A stretch of DNA of 64,000 nucleotides from Vibrio diabolicus. GTDB lineage: Bacteria; Pseudomonadota; Gammaproteobacteria; Enterobacterales; Vibrionaceae. The notes below the pieces were generated by a model that searched no databases, was not told the DNA's origin, and saw only the letters and a list, made by a program, of their open reading frames with translations. This document shows, piece after piece, positions 8,656-17,079 of the stretch (positions within the stretch are counted from its first letter, which is position 1; each line of letters starts with the position of its first letter). Where the stretch lies: NCBI GenBank assembly GCA_001048675.1, contig CCKK01000002.1:434001-498000 (forward strand), read 5' to 3'. A program made the position numbers and the translations under genes.

Positions 8656-9414
8656 ATGTTTCAATGGATTGCTACTATGTATCGACCCAAAGTACCTGAA
8701 CACATTACCAGCTTTCAACTGGCAGTATTGGTTCTATCTGTATTTGTTGTTGCTTCCCTGGCAATTGAACTTGTCTTTAACCTGCCACCTGACGTCCTAC
8801 AAATTCTGATCTATGTTGATACATTTATTTGTGCGATTTTCTTTATTGATTTTGTTCAGCAGTACCGAGCGGCGCCGTCCAAGCTTGAGTATATGAAGTG
8901 GGGCTGGCTTGACCTGATTTCTTGTATTCCATTAATGGAGATGAATCAGCTTGCACGTTTAATTCGAGTTTTTCGTTTGGTGCGTGCAATCAAGTCTATC
9001 TCTATGATTTCTCATGCAATCAATGAAAACAAGGCTTCGACGTCACTGCATTTCATGGTGGTGACTTCGCTAATGATGATGCTGTTTGGTTCGATTTACA
9101 TCCTTTATCTCGAGAAGGATATGCCGGGGGCCAACATCCATACCGCCGGTGATGCGTTTTGGTGGACGTTCGTCACTATCACTACGGTTGGCTACGGTGA
9201 CTTTTTCCCGGTCACATTGGAAGGTCGCATCGTTGCCATAATATTGATTACAACCGGTGTTGGTATGTTTGGTAGTTTTACCGCGGTTTTAGCCTCATGG
9301 ATTATGGACGCTTCTGACGAGCGAAAGATGGAAGTTCAGATTCTAGAAGAGGTGGATACTCTCAAAGCAGAGCTTCGGGAGATGAAAGCAATACTAAAAC
9401 AGCAAGCTGAATGA
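8656..9414 (+). CDS. Voltage-gated-type potassium channel (six TM, one pore loop)
   Basis: A 252-residue membrane protein with the K+ selectivity filter TTVGYGD at residues 176-182, an S4-like arginine-rich helix (RLIRVFRLVR, residues 101-110), and a short C-terminal coiled coil (from about residue 220). This is the layout of a homotetrameric Kv-type bacterial channel without a regulatory RCK domain. It starts 30 bases after the LtrA-family gene and is probably co-transcribed with it. A link to electrophile stress would recall K+ efflux protection in enterobacteria (KefGB with its quinone reductase), but that is only an analogy. Confidence 0.88.
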   Translation: MFQWIATMYRPKVPEHITSFQLAVLVLSVFVVASLAIELVFNLPPDVLQILIYVDTFICAIFFIDFVQQYRAAPSKLEYMKWGWLDLISCIPLMEMNQLARLIRVFRLVRAIKSISMISHAINENKASTSLHFMVVTSLMMMLFGSIYILYLEKDMPGANIHTAGDAFWWTFVTITTVGYGDFFPVTLEGRIVAIILITTGVGMFGSFTAVLASWIMDASDERKMEVQILEEVDTLKAELREMKAILKQQAE

Positions 9415-9446
9415 AATGAGTAGTCTGCTATCGTGCAACTAGGCTT

Positions 9447-9556
9447 GCCATACTTGTAGTTATTCATGAGTTGTTAATATTTAACTTTTCGTAACTCATT
9501 TATGTCCAGAACCTTCACAGTTGGTACTTCGTAGCACAGAGGTGCCCCATTTCGTG
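9447..9556 (+). repeat. Island-boundary-like 110-bp repeat, left copy
   Basis: It aligns without gaps to 20069-20178. The outer parts are conserved (GCCATAC..TGTAGTTATTC on the left; TGTC.AGAACCTTC and GTGCCCCATTTC on the right) and the middle differs but stays hairpin-capable. Both copies have the same orientation and flank the 9.6-20.0 kb region. Confidence 0.6.
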
Positions 9557-9647
9557 CTAGCCTTCACAAGAGAGCAATCGTCAGTCAACAAATTTGCCTT
9601 AGATAATTTATGGTTGACTGCAATGAATGCAGCACCAGACCTCCTTC

Positions 9648-10454
9648 TTATGCAATGAATGCTGAGATTGCAGTAACAATCGTAGCCACATTGGCACCTA
9701 AAGGCATTAGAGTGAATAGGAGCTTCTTAGCTGCTTTTACCATAGGTTTTTCTGCTTTGATTAAATCTTCACAAGCTTCTACCGTCTCTAGATGATCTTG
9801 CTTATCCTCGGAGGTAATCTGAAGATCAGAGATGGCTTGCTTTAGGTCTGAAAACATCCGTTCAAGCTCTGCATTATCAATATTGATGGTCGCTGTCGGG
9901 CTGTTATTGTTTCCGTTGATATTCTGGTTAATCACATTCTCAGCATGGTGAAAAACCTGAATTATAGGAGTAGTAACCTCTTGTCGATCATCATCTGGAA
10001 GCTCGAATTGGATGTCTTCAAGTTTGTAGCCAATTTCTCTCATTAAAGGCTGAGTAACGTTCTCATTGAAGAAAGAGATAAACGTATCGATTCGTGACGA
10101 GGATGAAGCACAGAACGAAATGGAGAAGTCTAGAACATCTATTTCATTGCTTCCGATCTTAATTAAAGCTTGATACATCAAAGATAGCCTATCATCGGTG
10201 TTGGTAGGGAAGATCAAAGAACCGCTACCTTGCATACCAGACTCTGTAGCTTTTCTCTCTTGATACCAGCTATCGAAATCGACATTAGGGTTATTTATTA
10301 ATTGATTATGAATATCTAGAAATAATTCATCACCTTGAATGAACTCTAGGAGTAGAGCTAATCTGTCATCGAAGTTATTCATATCTGAATAACAAAGATC
10401 CTGAGAATAGTCATCGAATCGTCTAATACTCTGTCTAGCTTTTCCTGCTTTCAA
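9648..10454 (-). CDS. Unknown protein with C-terminal hydrophobic hairpin
   Basis: I do not recognise this 268-residue protein. It starts with TTG (GGAGGA lies upstream). The N-terminal two thirds are acidic and soluble-looking; a low-complexity stretch rich in Asn (NINGNNN) comes near residue 180; a helix and a hydrophobic C-terminal segment (LLFTLMPLGANVATIVTAIS) end the protein, suggesting membrane association. It lies downstream of, and on the same strand as, two tandem T5orf172 nuclease genes, about 120 bases away. A Asn/Gly-rich linker before a membrane segment is also seen in some abortive-infection proteins, so a defence role is plausible from context only. Confidence 0.7.
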   Translation of the reverse strand: MKAGKARQSIRRFDDYSQDLCYSDMNNFDDRLALLLEFIQGDELFLDIHNQLINNPNVDFDSWYQERKATESGMQGSGSLIFPTNTDDRLSLMYQALIKIGSNEIDVLDFSISFCASSSSRIDTFISFFNENVTQPLMREIGYKLEDIQFELPDDDRQEVTTPIIQVFHHAENVINQNINGNNNSPTATINIDNAELERMFSDLKQAISDLQITSEDKQDHLETVEACEDLIKAEKPMVKAAKKLLFTLMPLGANVATIVTAISAFIA

Positions 10455-10574
10455 TACGTTATCTCCTCCGTTTTGGGAATGAACACTATACTCTCAAGCT
10501 TGTCACAAGGAACAATATCCAGCAAAAGGCGGACTAATGGTTCGCCTGAGACTATTTACTGTTTTTAGCATAAA

Positions 10575-11810
10575 TTATGCGGCTACCTCATTTAGCTCAT
10601 AATCACCTTCATAGTTTTTCATTTCTTCGAGGACTTCATCAGCGGAAACGAAGAAAAACTCTTTCCTACCATTTACAAGGTTGACTCTCTGCTCGGCAAA
10701 CCTAGAGTGTAAGAATCGTTCAAATGTTGGCGCATCTTCAGTGAATGCGAAGGCGTGGACATCAAATAGTTCAGGAACTGAAGCATCGCCTAGCTCTTTT
10801 ACTCGGTCATTTGGGTCAGCACGTCGTGTCATTCCTATCTTGACGACACTATCGCCAAACGACAACTTATTTGATATTACATACACATAACCAGCTCTCG
10901 TTTGCTGAGCTAGTGATACTGCTCTTTTCTCTTTTTCACGAAGCTTTTCTAGTTCTTGCTTATGCTGCTCATACAAAGCCTTTTGCTCTGCACTGCTGGA
11001 TTCAAGTTTACTAAGTTCTTCAGCAACTAGGCGCTCCATAACTTGTCGTTCTTTCTCTGCTTTCTCGGCAGCAGCTTTAATTCGCTTTTCCTCTCGTTCG
11101 GCTTCTCTTTGAATTTGAAGTTCTTGGCGTTCTTCATCCTTAATTTCCTGCTTGATTTGGGTAATCTCGTAGCCAAGCCTTAGTTCCGTAATTTTCAACT
11201 GCAAATACTCATTTTTTAAGTGTGTTTTAACTAAGTCTGCTGAAGAATTAATGTCCTTAAAGGTTTTTTGAGTACGCTCTATAAGTCGGTTGATATTGTT
11301 CCAATCAACTAAGACTGAAGCTGCTTTAAACTCATTATCTAAGCATCGTAGTCTCAATTTGATTTCTCTGTTAAACAGCTTCTTAGCGTCTGATTTCTTA
11401 CCATTCAAAGCGACGTTGTTACCCATAGAGCAGATGCATGCCCGTTTATCGCTAACGAGCTGCTTTATTGCCATCTTAGTTTCAGCGAGTCTGTTCTCAA
11501 GACTATCTAGGTCACGTGATTGTGATAGGTTGACGTAAGAGATGGAGTCAGTGGTGCCAACACCAAGGTAGTAATAAGAGAGCTGTTTTTCACCTTCTTT
11601 CAGCAGTGTCAGTTCTTTGTTATAACTTTCTTGTAGAGCTTGGTAGTTTTTTGCTATATCTGAAAGCAGTTGCTCTTTCGCAATCGCTGGGGCATAAACT
11701 TTCTCAATATCGTCGTATTGAAGTTGTAGTTCTTTCAGTGAAGAACGAGACTTTATAAATAAAATCAATGAGAGCACAGTAAACGCAGCTAAGGCGATAG
11801 TAACGAACAT
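10575..11810 (-). CDS. Membrane-anchored DUF4041/T5orf172 (GIY-YIG-like) protein, second of a tandem pair
   Basis: From ATG 11810 (AAGGGG ribosome-binding site six bases upstream) the protein has 411 residues; an in-frame upstream start (11867) would overlap the preceding gene. An N-terminal membrane helix (about residues 2-20) is followed by a coiled coil, a DUF4041-like middle (VDWNNINRLIER region), a long charged coiled coil, and a C-terminal T5orf172/MUG113 domain (residues about 306-411) with GYVYVISN, VVKIGMTRR, DRVKEL and a late KEFFF block, the GIY-YIG nuclease pattern including the conserved Arg and Glu. It starts 10 bases after its upstream paralogue. DUF4041/T5orf172 proteins are common in phages and defence islands; anti-phage activity is inferred. 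Confidence 0.82.
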   Translation of the reverse strand: MFVTIALAAFTVLSLILFIKSRSSLKELQLQYDDIEKVYAPAIAKEQLLSDIAKNYQALQESYNKELTLLKEGEKQLSYYYLGVGTTDSISYVNLSQSRDLDSLENRLAETKMAIKQLVSDKRACICSMGNNVALNGKKSDAKKLFNREIKLRLRCLDNEFKAASVLVDWNNINRLIERTQKTFKDINSSADLVKTHLKNEYLQLKITELRLGYEITQIKQEIKDEERQELQIQREAEREEKRIKAAAEKAEKERQVMERLVAEELSKLESSSAEQKALYEQHKQELEKLREKEKRAVSLAQQTRAGYVYVISNKLSFGDSVVKIGMTRRADPNDRVKELGDASVPELFDVHAFAFTEDAPTFERFLHSRFAEQRVNLVNGRKEFFFVSADEVLEEMKNYEGDYELNEVAA

Positions 11811-11820
11811 AGGAAACCCC

Positions 11821-13179
11821 TTAAATTGACTGTGGCAATTGGCTAGAAGCAGAAGTTGTTTCCACAACTTCTTGTTTACGAGCCTTTCTGATTAGGTGGC
11901 TCTCACGATATTCTTTGGCTTCTACATCAAAGTACCAATCGCATTCAATACCAAGTTCTTCCATTGCTGTTGCAACCTCTTGAGGTGTCACTCTGAAGAA
12001 CTCTTTGCGGTGATTTTCAATGTTCACACGTGTTTTATTGAACTTGCGGTGAAGTTCCTTCTCTATTTTCGGCGCATTCTCTACAAAGGTTAAGGCGTGC
12101 ACATCAAATTTGAATGGAACACTGGCATCACCTAGCTCATTGACTCGATCCATGGGCTCTAGTCGGCGAGTCATTCCGATTTTCAAAACACCTTCTCCAA
12201 AACTACCAATGTTTGAAATTACATATATATAACCAGCTTTTGTAATTTGAGCCTGAGAGGTTGCGCGTTCAAACTTACTTTCTAGCTTTTCGATCTCTTT
12301 TTGCATGTTGGAAATCTTTTCTTCCATACCTAAAGCACTTGCACCGTGAAGTTCTTTAGCAAGCTTTTGTGCTTTTATAAGATCTGATTTTTTATAGTAA
12401 ATTTCATCTTCTAGATCGTCCGTATCACCACCAGATTGCTTAGTCTGTTTAGCTTGTTCTCTCAGTAGTGCTTGTTGTTTCTTCTTTTCTTGCTTAATTT
12501 TTTCTTTGTGAAGTAATTCTTTATGCCAGATGGATAGTTCTTCAACCTTTAAATTGAAGTATTCTTGTGAAATGGCGACGTTTGCTGTTTCACCGAGCTT
12601 CTCCAGTTGTTGTTCTAGCCTGTCCAGCTTATTTAAGGCGGTGTCAAAGCTTGAATGGCGCATTTTCTTTCGAATCATATCGAACTCGGCATTAAATGCT
12701 TTGAGAAGAAGGCTTTGATATGAAGTGACCATTTGCGCCCCCTTTGATTTACTACCAAACCAATCCCAGTCTGAATAAGCACTTGTAGCTCGACCAGATT
12801 CGATAACCTGATATTGAAGCTCAATGCAAGCGGCAATTTTGTCTTTTAGTGACTGGCTATCATCAAACTTGTAGGTGGGTGGAAAGAGGCCGACATTAAT
12901 GAATTTCATTTGCTCTTTGTTTTTAGCTACTTCGTCTTTGAGTCGTGAATAGATTGGCCTTCCATGTTCAATTTTGGTCTCAATGTCGCCAATTTTATTC
13001 TGCAAATCTTTAACTATTTCCTCGACGGACTTTTCAGCGAGAGATTTCCTTATTTTTTCAATATCTTCGAGAAGCTTTCTACGCCTTTTTTGAGCAGAGC
13101 TAGTGGATAAAAAGAAAGTAAAAGTCAACAACGCTAGTACAATCCATACTAACTGGTAGGGTTCAGTAGTTTCAGGCAT
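11821..13179 (-). CDS. Membrane-anchored DUF4041/T5orf172 (GIY-YIG-like) protein, first of a tandem pair
   Basis: From ATG 13179 (AAAGGA upstream) this is 452 residues; the longer frame to 13233 lacks a better site. An N-terminal membrane helix (QLVWIVLALLTFTFFL) precedes a coiled-coil body and a C-terminal T5orf172 domain from about residue 315: GYIYVISN, VLKIGMTRR, DRVNELGDASVP, then HRKEFF. The domain is clearly paralogous to the next gene, yet the middle regions have diverged strongly. The pair therefore looks like a two-subunit complex rather than a recent duplication. The gene heads the minus-strand unit ending with the hydrophobic-tail protein. Substrate and trigger are unknown. Confidence 0.82.
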   Translation of the reverse strand: MPETTEPYQLVWIVLALLTFTFFLSTSSAQKRRRKLLEDIEKIRKSLAEKSVEEIVKDLQNKIGDIETKIEHGRPIYSRLKDEVAKNKEQMKFINVGLFPPTYKFDDSQSLKDKIAACIELQYQVIESGRATSAYSDWDWFGSKSKGAQMVTSYQSLLLKAFNAEFDMIRKKMRHSSFDTALNKLDRLEQQLEKLGETANVAISQEYFNLKVEELSIWHKELLHKEKIKQEKKKQQALLREQAKQTKQSGGDTDDLEDEIYYKKSDLIKAQKLAKELHGASALGMEEKISNMQKEIEKLESKFERATSQAQITKAGYIYVISNIGSFGEGVLKIGMTRRLEPMDRVNELGDASVPFKFDVHALTFVENAPKIEKELHRKFNKTRVNIENHRKEFFRVTPQEVATAMEELGIECDWYFDVEAKEYRESHLIRKARKQEVVETTSASSQLPQSI

Positions 13180-13360
13180 TGATATTCCTTTTGTAAATGT
13201 TGCAGCGTGCAGGTGCAATGATATCCATTGCATAAATAAAGTTAATTGTACTTTATATTATGAGATAGCTCTAAAGCACCCATTTGTGACTAAAAATGAT
13301 TTAAAACTATAGTGAAGTAGCCAATTTTGCTATCTGATTACAGGTTTTGCAGTACTGAAG

Positions 13361-13409
13361 GTAATTCGTTAAGTGCTAATTTAGCAAAGCGCTTAACAAG
13401 GTTTTGTCC
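13361..13409 (+). repeat. Partial boundary-type repeat upstream of the integrase gene
   Basis: It shares AATTCGTTAA, TAATTTAGCAAAG and GTTTTGTC with the left half of the copy at 20069-20178 and forms its own hairpin (GTTAAGTGC/GCGCTTAAC). It lies 115 bases before the integrase start, where an attachment site would be expected. The role is inferred. Confidence 0.5.
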
Positions 13410-13523
13410 ACGGATGATTCTGAGCACCCTGAACGACTGCGTGATCGATGGCTATCAGGCTGGAACAGTTTCAGTTTATAGCCAGACTTTATGTTGACCA
13501 ATAATATCGAAGAGGAGGTCAAC

Positions 13524-14121
13524 ATGAGAAAGTTATCTTCAGGAAAATGCAGCGGCATTAAACGACCATTCAAGTTGGAAGAAATTTGGCGAATTAGAAC
13601 TAGGCTAGAGCTTGAAAGCGACCTAATGCAGCTTGCACTATTGAACTTAGCCATTGATAGCAAATTAAGGGCAAGTGATTTACTCAGGCTGCATGTATAT
13701 GATGTTTCTTCGCAAGGTGTAATCTATGAAAGGGTTCAATGCATCCAACAAAAAACTGGCACCGACGTCCACTACGAGATTACCCCGAGAACGCAACAAA
13801 GTATTAGCCGATGGATCTACTCGGCATCCTTAGAGGCAAGCAGTTTTTTGTTTCCAAGTGGTCGCCGAAAAGGACAACCTATCAGCTACTCATTCTATCG
13901 ATCGATTATCAGGAACTGGGCAGTAAAACTTGGATTGAATGCGGACTACTATGGCACTCATTCCATGCGCCGTACTAAAGCAACCTTGATCTATGCCAAA
14001 ACAAAAAACAATCAGAGCGGTACAGATTTTACAGGGGCACTCGAAGCTAGATAACACTATTCGTTACCTTGGAGTGGAACTGGAAGACGCTCTGAGGCTC
14101 TCAGAGCAAACAGACTGCTGA
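13524..14121 (+). pseudogene. Small FimB-like tyrosine recombinase, frameshifted before the catalytic Tyr
   Basis: The start at ATG 13524 follows a strong GAGGAGG site. The first part carries the catalytic-type Arg (LRASDLLRLHVYDV) and the HSMRR box of tyrosine recombinases. The frame as read then breaks at 14054. Removing one A from the A6 run at 14003-14008 restores IRAVQILQGHSKLDNT, the nucleophile segment IRYLGVELEDAL and a stop at 14119-14121, for about 198 residues. This length equals FimB/FimE-type stand-alone catalytic domains. As read, the protein lacks the nucleophile and should be inactive. It marks the middle of the 9.4-20.2 kb island-like region and sits next to a boundary-type repeat. 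Confidence 0.82.
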
Positions 14122-14132
14122 GGCTTGCTGAT

Positions 14133-14158
14133 ACAGGCTTTTCTCCTGAAAAGCCTGT
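14133..14158. other. Perfect hairpin after the integrase
   Basis: Arms ACAGGCTTTTC and GAAAAGCCTGT (11 bp) with a four-base loop, 12 bases after the reconstructed integrase stop codon. No T run follows, so this is either a weak terminator or a recombination-related hairpin. Confidence 0.5.
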
Positions 14159-14312
14159 GCCCCGAAGTTGGTTAGAATAAATACTACTATTTACTTAAAT
14201 GGTGTGTATTTGCCTTACTAAAAGTTATCCGGAGTCAGCACATCCACGGTTATGTCTCAGAACAGTCTAACTCCTTAACTCTACTGCTAACTTTTTGGTT
14301 TTGAGTTGTGTG

Positions 14313-14990
14313 CTAGATGCTTTGCTTCAGGTAGATCCCCATTCTGACTAAGAGTTCAATTGTGTTGTTCTCACAGATGTACGCCATGAACATTTTTTTA
14401 TTGCTGACGTTCAGCAGTTCGAAGGCACGCTTGAGGTGTGTCTGCACGGAGCTCTCTTTAATGTTCAACGTTGCCGCCACTTGTTTTACCGACAAACTCA
14501 GTGTCGATAGTGAGAGGCACTCGACCTGACGCTGGGTTAAGAAAGGGGAAAGTAGTTGTGGGATGACCGCATACAGCTCTTCTGAAGCGCTTCTCGGCTT
14601 GAGAGGCTCCGTGCGAGTGGTATAACGGCCCATCAGTTGGTTGAGTATACTTTGGGAATCCACGACCGAAGCGTAATGGCTGACTTTACTATTGACAAAC
14701 GTCAGTTGTGAGCTGCCCTGGTAGACCAGATCTTTCCCCGTAGCCGACACACCTAAGAACTCCCCCAAATGCTTTCCTTTCGCCGTCCACTCAATCACAA
14801 TGTCGTTCTTACGGGTGATCACGCGGTTTTCTTTGTACTCTAATGTAGGAAAAGCGCGCAGCCACACGCTCAGCGTCTCGCAAAAGGAGTTAGAACCTAC
14901 CGATAGTTGAAGAGGACTTTCTATCACGGTGTGGGAGGTCATCACTTCCGTCACGGCCTCCGTCATCTTGTCATTCCAGACGAGATTCAT
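14313..14990 (-). CDS. SnoaL-like domain fused to LuxR-type HTH regulator
   Basis: A 225-residue protein with an N-terminal SnoaL/NTF2-like fold (WNDKMTEAVTEVMTSHTVIES, then a TAKGKHLGEFLGVSATGK stretch) and a C-terminal GerE/LuxR helix-turn-helix (LTQRQVECLSLSTLSLSVKQ, then IKESSVQTHLKRAFELL). SnoaL-type domains bind small, often polyketide-like ligands, so a metabolite-sensing regulator is likely. It is the last gene of the GC-rich minus-strand operon, 80 bases after the EamA exporter gene. It could control the operon through the palindrome upstream of the BKACE gene at 19927-19944. The ligand and target are inferred. Confidence 0.82.
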   Translation of the reverse strand: MNLVWNDKMTEAVTEVMTSHTVIESPLQLSVGSNSFCETLSVWLRAFPTLEYKENRVITRKNDIVIEWTAKGKHLGEFLGVSATGKDLVYQGSSQLTFVNSKVSHYASVVDSQSILNQLMGRYTTRTEPLKPRSASEELYAVIPQLLSPFLTQRQVECLSLSTLSLSVKQVAATLNIKESSVQTHLKRAFELLNVSNKKMFMAYICENNTIELLVRMGIYLKQSI

Positions 14991-15070
14991 AAGGTTACGT
15001 GCGGTCTGAACACACGGTTGACGATGAGTAATAATGCGAACCTTCCTTTGTTGTACTCGTGGGATGGCGT

Positions 15071-15955
15071 TTATCTAAGACGCTGTGCTAGCACGGTGAA
15101 TTTGGCGGCAGGCACGCTGCCAATCAACAAACCTAAAGCGATCAGGGCGCAGCTTACCACTTTTTGTGAAGAAATGCCCTCATGAAACAGAGCGCTTGAA
15201 CCCAACAGTGCAAAAAAGGGCACGAGCAACGTAAACGGGGCCACATGCGACAAGCGGTAAGACACCACCAACTTGTTCCAGATCCAGTAGCCAAACAACG
15301 TGGTGGCATATGCCTGGTACACAATGGAAAACACACCGGGTAGGGTTATATTGTCCACCAAAGCCGTAAAGCCCTGGGTCCCAACCTGAAGGTAGGACAG
15401 GAGACACAGAGGGAGCGGCGCAAAGAGCATCGACCACACACTGAACGAGAACACGTGTTGGGTGTTGGATTGCTTTAACAGCACCCCTGATATCGACCAA
15501 CACAGCGCCGCCACCAAAATCAACCCCACTCCGGTCAGCGTGACAGAACCGTCAGACACCGTCAGGCTCAAGGCCAAACCACACAATGCGATCAATACCC
15601 CGAGCGATCGAAGCGGGCTCACCGACTCTTTGAGTAACAGCCAGCCCAGCCCCAAACCGAACACCACATTCGTTTGAATAAGCAACGCTGCCATGCCAGG
15701 GGATAAGCCCGCCCCGATCGCCCAGGTGGACAGTCCCCAAACCCCGACTGAAAACGTCAGGCCATAGGCTGCCAGATATCCCCAATGTACGTCGGGTTTC
15801 TTAACAAAAAAGACCGCTGGAATGGCCGCCAGGGTAAACCTCAAAGCGGTCAGCAGCATCGGATCTAGTGTATCCAACCCCAGTTTGACGACGGAAAAAT
15901 TCAGTCCCCAGATAGCCATGATGAAAACGCACAGGGTGTAGTCTTTCAAGCCCAT
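15071..15955 (-). CDS. EamA/DMT-family exporter
   Basis: A 294-residue membrane protein with ten predicted helices in two EamA halves, starting MGLKDYTLCVFIMAIWGLNF and showing the typical family Pro/Gly-rich helix ends. Members such as RhtA and YdcZ-like proteins export amino acids and related small molecules; RhtA in E. coli exports 5-aminolevulinate among others. Here the gene starts three bases after the HemB stop codon, so tight co-expression is expected. In this operon it is a good candidate for export of the pathway product (inference). Confidence 0.88.
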   Translation of the reverse strand: MGLKDYTLCVFIMAIWGLNFSVVKLGLDTLDPMLLTALRFTLAAIPAVFFVKKPDVHWGYLAAYGLTFSVGVWGLSTWAIGAGLSPGMAALLIQTNVVFGLGLGWLLLKESVSPLRSLGVLIALCGLALSLTVSDGSVTLTGVGLILVAALCWSISGVLLKQSNTQHVFSFSVWSMLFAPLPLCLLSYLQVGTQGFTALVDNITLPGVFSIVYQAYATTLFGYWIWNKLVVSYRLSHVAPFTLLVPFFALLGSSALFHEGISSQKVVSCALIALGLLIGSVPAAKFTVLAQRLR

Positions 15956-15958
15956 GCG

Positions 15959-16984
15959 TTACCCCTTCGTTAACATTGTGTTTGGCGCCGATTGGTGCCA
16001 GATCGCGAACTGTTTCGCAAAGTAGGTGACGATGAGATCCGCGCCCGCTCGTTTAAAGCCGATCAGAGTTTCCAACACTGCTTCCTGTTCGTTTAAGATG
16101 CCCATTTGCGCTGCGAATTTGATGACCGCATACTCCCCGCTGACTTGATAGGCCGCCAGTGGAAGCTTAGTTTTACGGCGCAATTGGGCCAAAATATCTA
16201 GGTAAGGGGTACCGGGTTTGACCATCAAAATGTCCGCGCCCTCTTGTTCATCCAGCAAGGCCTCACTGAGCGCTTGTCTGGCATTGGCGTAGTCGAGCTG
16301 ATACGTGCGTCTGTCGCCCTTGAGTTCGCACTCAACTGCCTGTCGAAATGGCCCGTAAAACGCCGACGCAAATTTCGCGCTGTGTGCCAGTATCGCGACA
16401 TGCTCAAATCCCGCTTCATCCAAGCCCTGGCGGATCGCCCTTACCTGGCCGTCCATCATGGAAGAGGGGGCGAGCATGTCCGCCCCGGCTTGCGCGGCAT
16501 TGACACACTGCTTCACCAAGTGAACCACCGTCTGATCATTGTCAACGTCCTGATCGGTCATGACACCGCAATGACCGTGCGTGGTGTACTCGCAAAAGCA
16601 GATATCGGGGATCACCATCATGTGCGGACACGCTGATTTAATCGTGCTGATCATACGACTCAGCAGACCGTCTCGACACCAGGTGTCACTCCCGATGTCG
16701 TCTTTGTGATGACTGATACCAAAGGGCATTACATAGCGGATCCCAAGCGCGTCCAGCGCATGGATTTCATCGACGAGTTGAGTTTCAGGGAGCCGGGTCA
16801 ATCCCGGCAGACCGGTGACCGGCACCGGACTGGTAATGGTTTCTTCGACAAATATCGGATAAATCAAATCGCTTAATTGAACCTCATGTTCCCGAACGAG
16901 CGCTCTGATCATGGGGGTAGTCCGCAAACGGCGCAGGCGTTTGGTGATCCCCGGTTGGGTGGTGTGGTTGGATTGGAATTCCAT
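15959..16984 (-). CDS. hemB: Delta-aminolevulinic acid dehydratase (porphobilinogen synthase) paralogue
   Basis: A 341-residue HemB with all catalytic parts: the Zn-type cysteine cluster (C129, C131 and C139 in CFCEYTTHGHCG), Schiff-base lysines K204 (HSAKFASAFYGPFR) and K256 (LMVKPGTPYLDI), and the late YQVSGEYAVIK block. The enzyme condenses two 5-aminolevulinates to porphobilinogen. A lone hemB inside a BKACE-thiolase-hydrolase-exporter operon, with no other heme genes and higher GC than the surroundings, suggests an extra acquired copy; the housekeeping copy is presumably elsewhere. The ribosome-binding site is AGGAG. One reading is a self-resistance copy for an HemB inhibitor; alternatives are a detoxifying or biosynthetic role. 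Confidence 0.92.
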   Translation of the reverse strand: MEFQSNHTTQPGITKRLRRLRTTPMIRALVREHEVQLSDLIYPIFVEETITSPVPVTGLPGLTRLPETQLVDEIHALDALGIRYVMPFGISHHKDDIGSDTWCRDGLLSRMISTIKSACPHMMVIPDICFCEYTTHGHCGVMTDQDVDNDQTVVHLVKQCVNAAQAGADMLAPSSMMDGQVRAIRQGLDEAGFEHVAILAHSAKFASAFYGPFRQAVECELKGDRRTYQLDYANARQALSEALLDEQEGADILMVKPGTPYLDILAQLRRKTKLPLAAYQVSGEYAVIKFAAQMGILNEQEAVLETLIGFKRAGADLIVTYFAKQFAIWHQSAPNTMLTKG

Positions 16985-17079
16985 GGATGGTACTCCTGAG
17001 AGTGGGTTGTCTAAAAGGGTGATGAGTGGCCCTCGATCGAAACTATCGAGTCAGGGCCCCTCTGGCGTGATGGTGCGTG

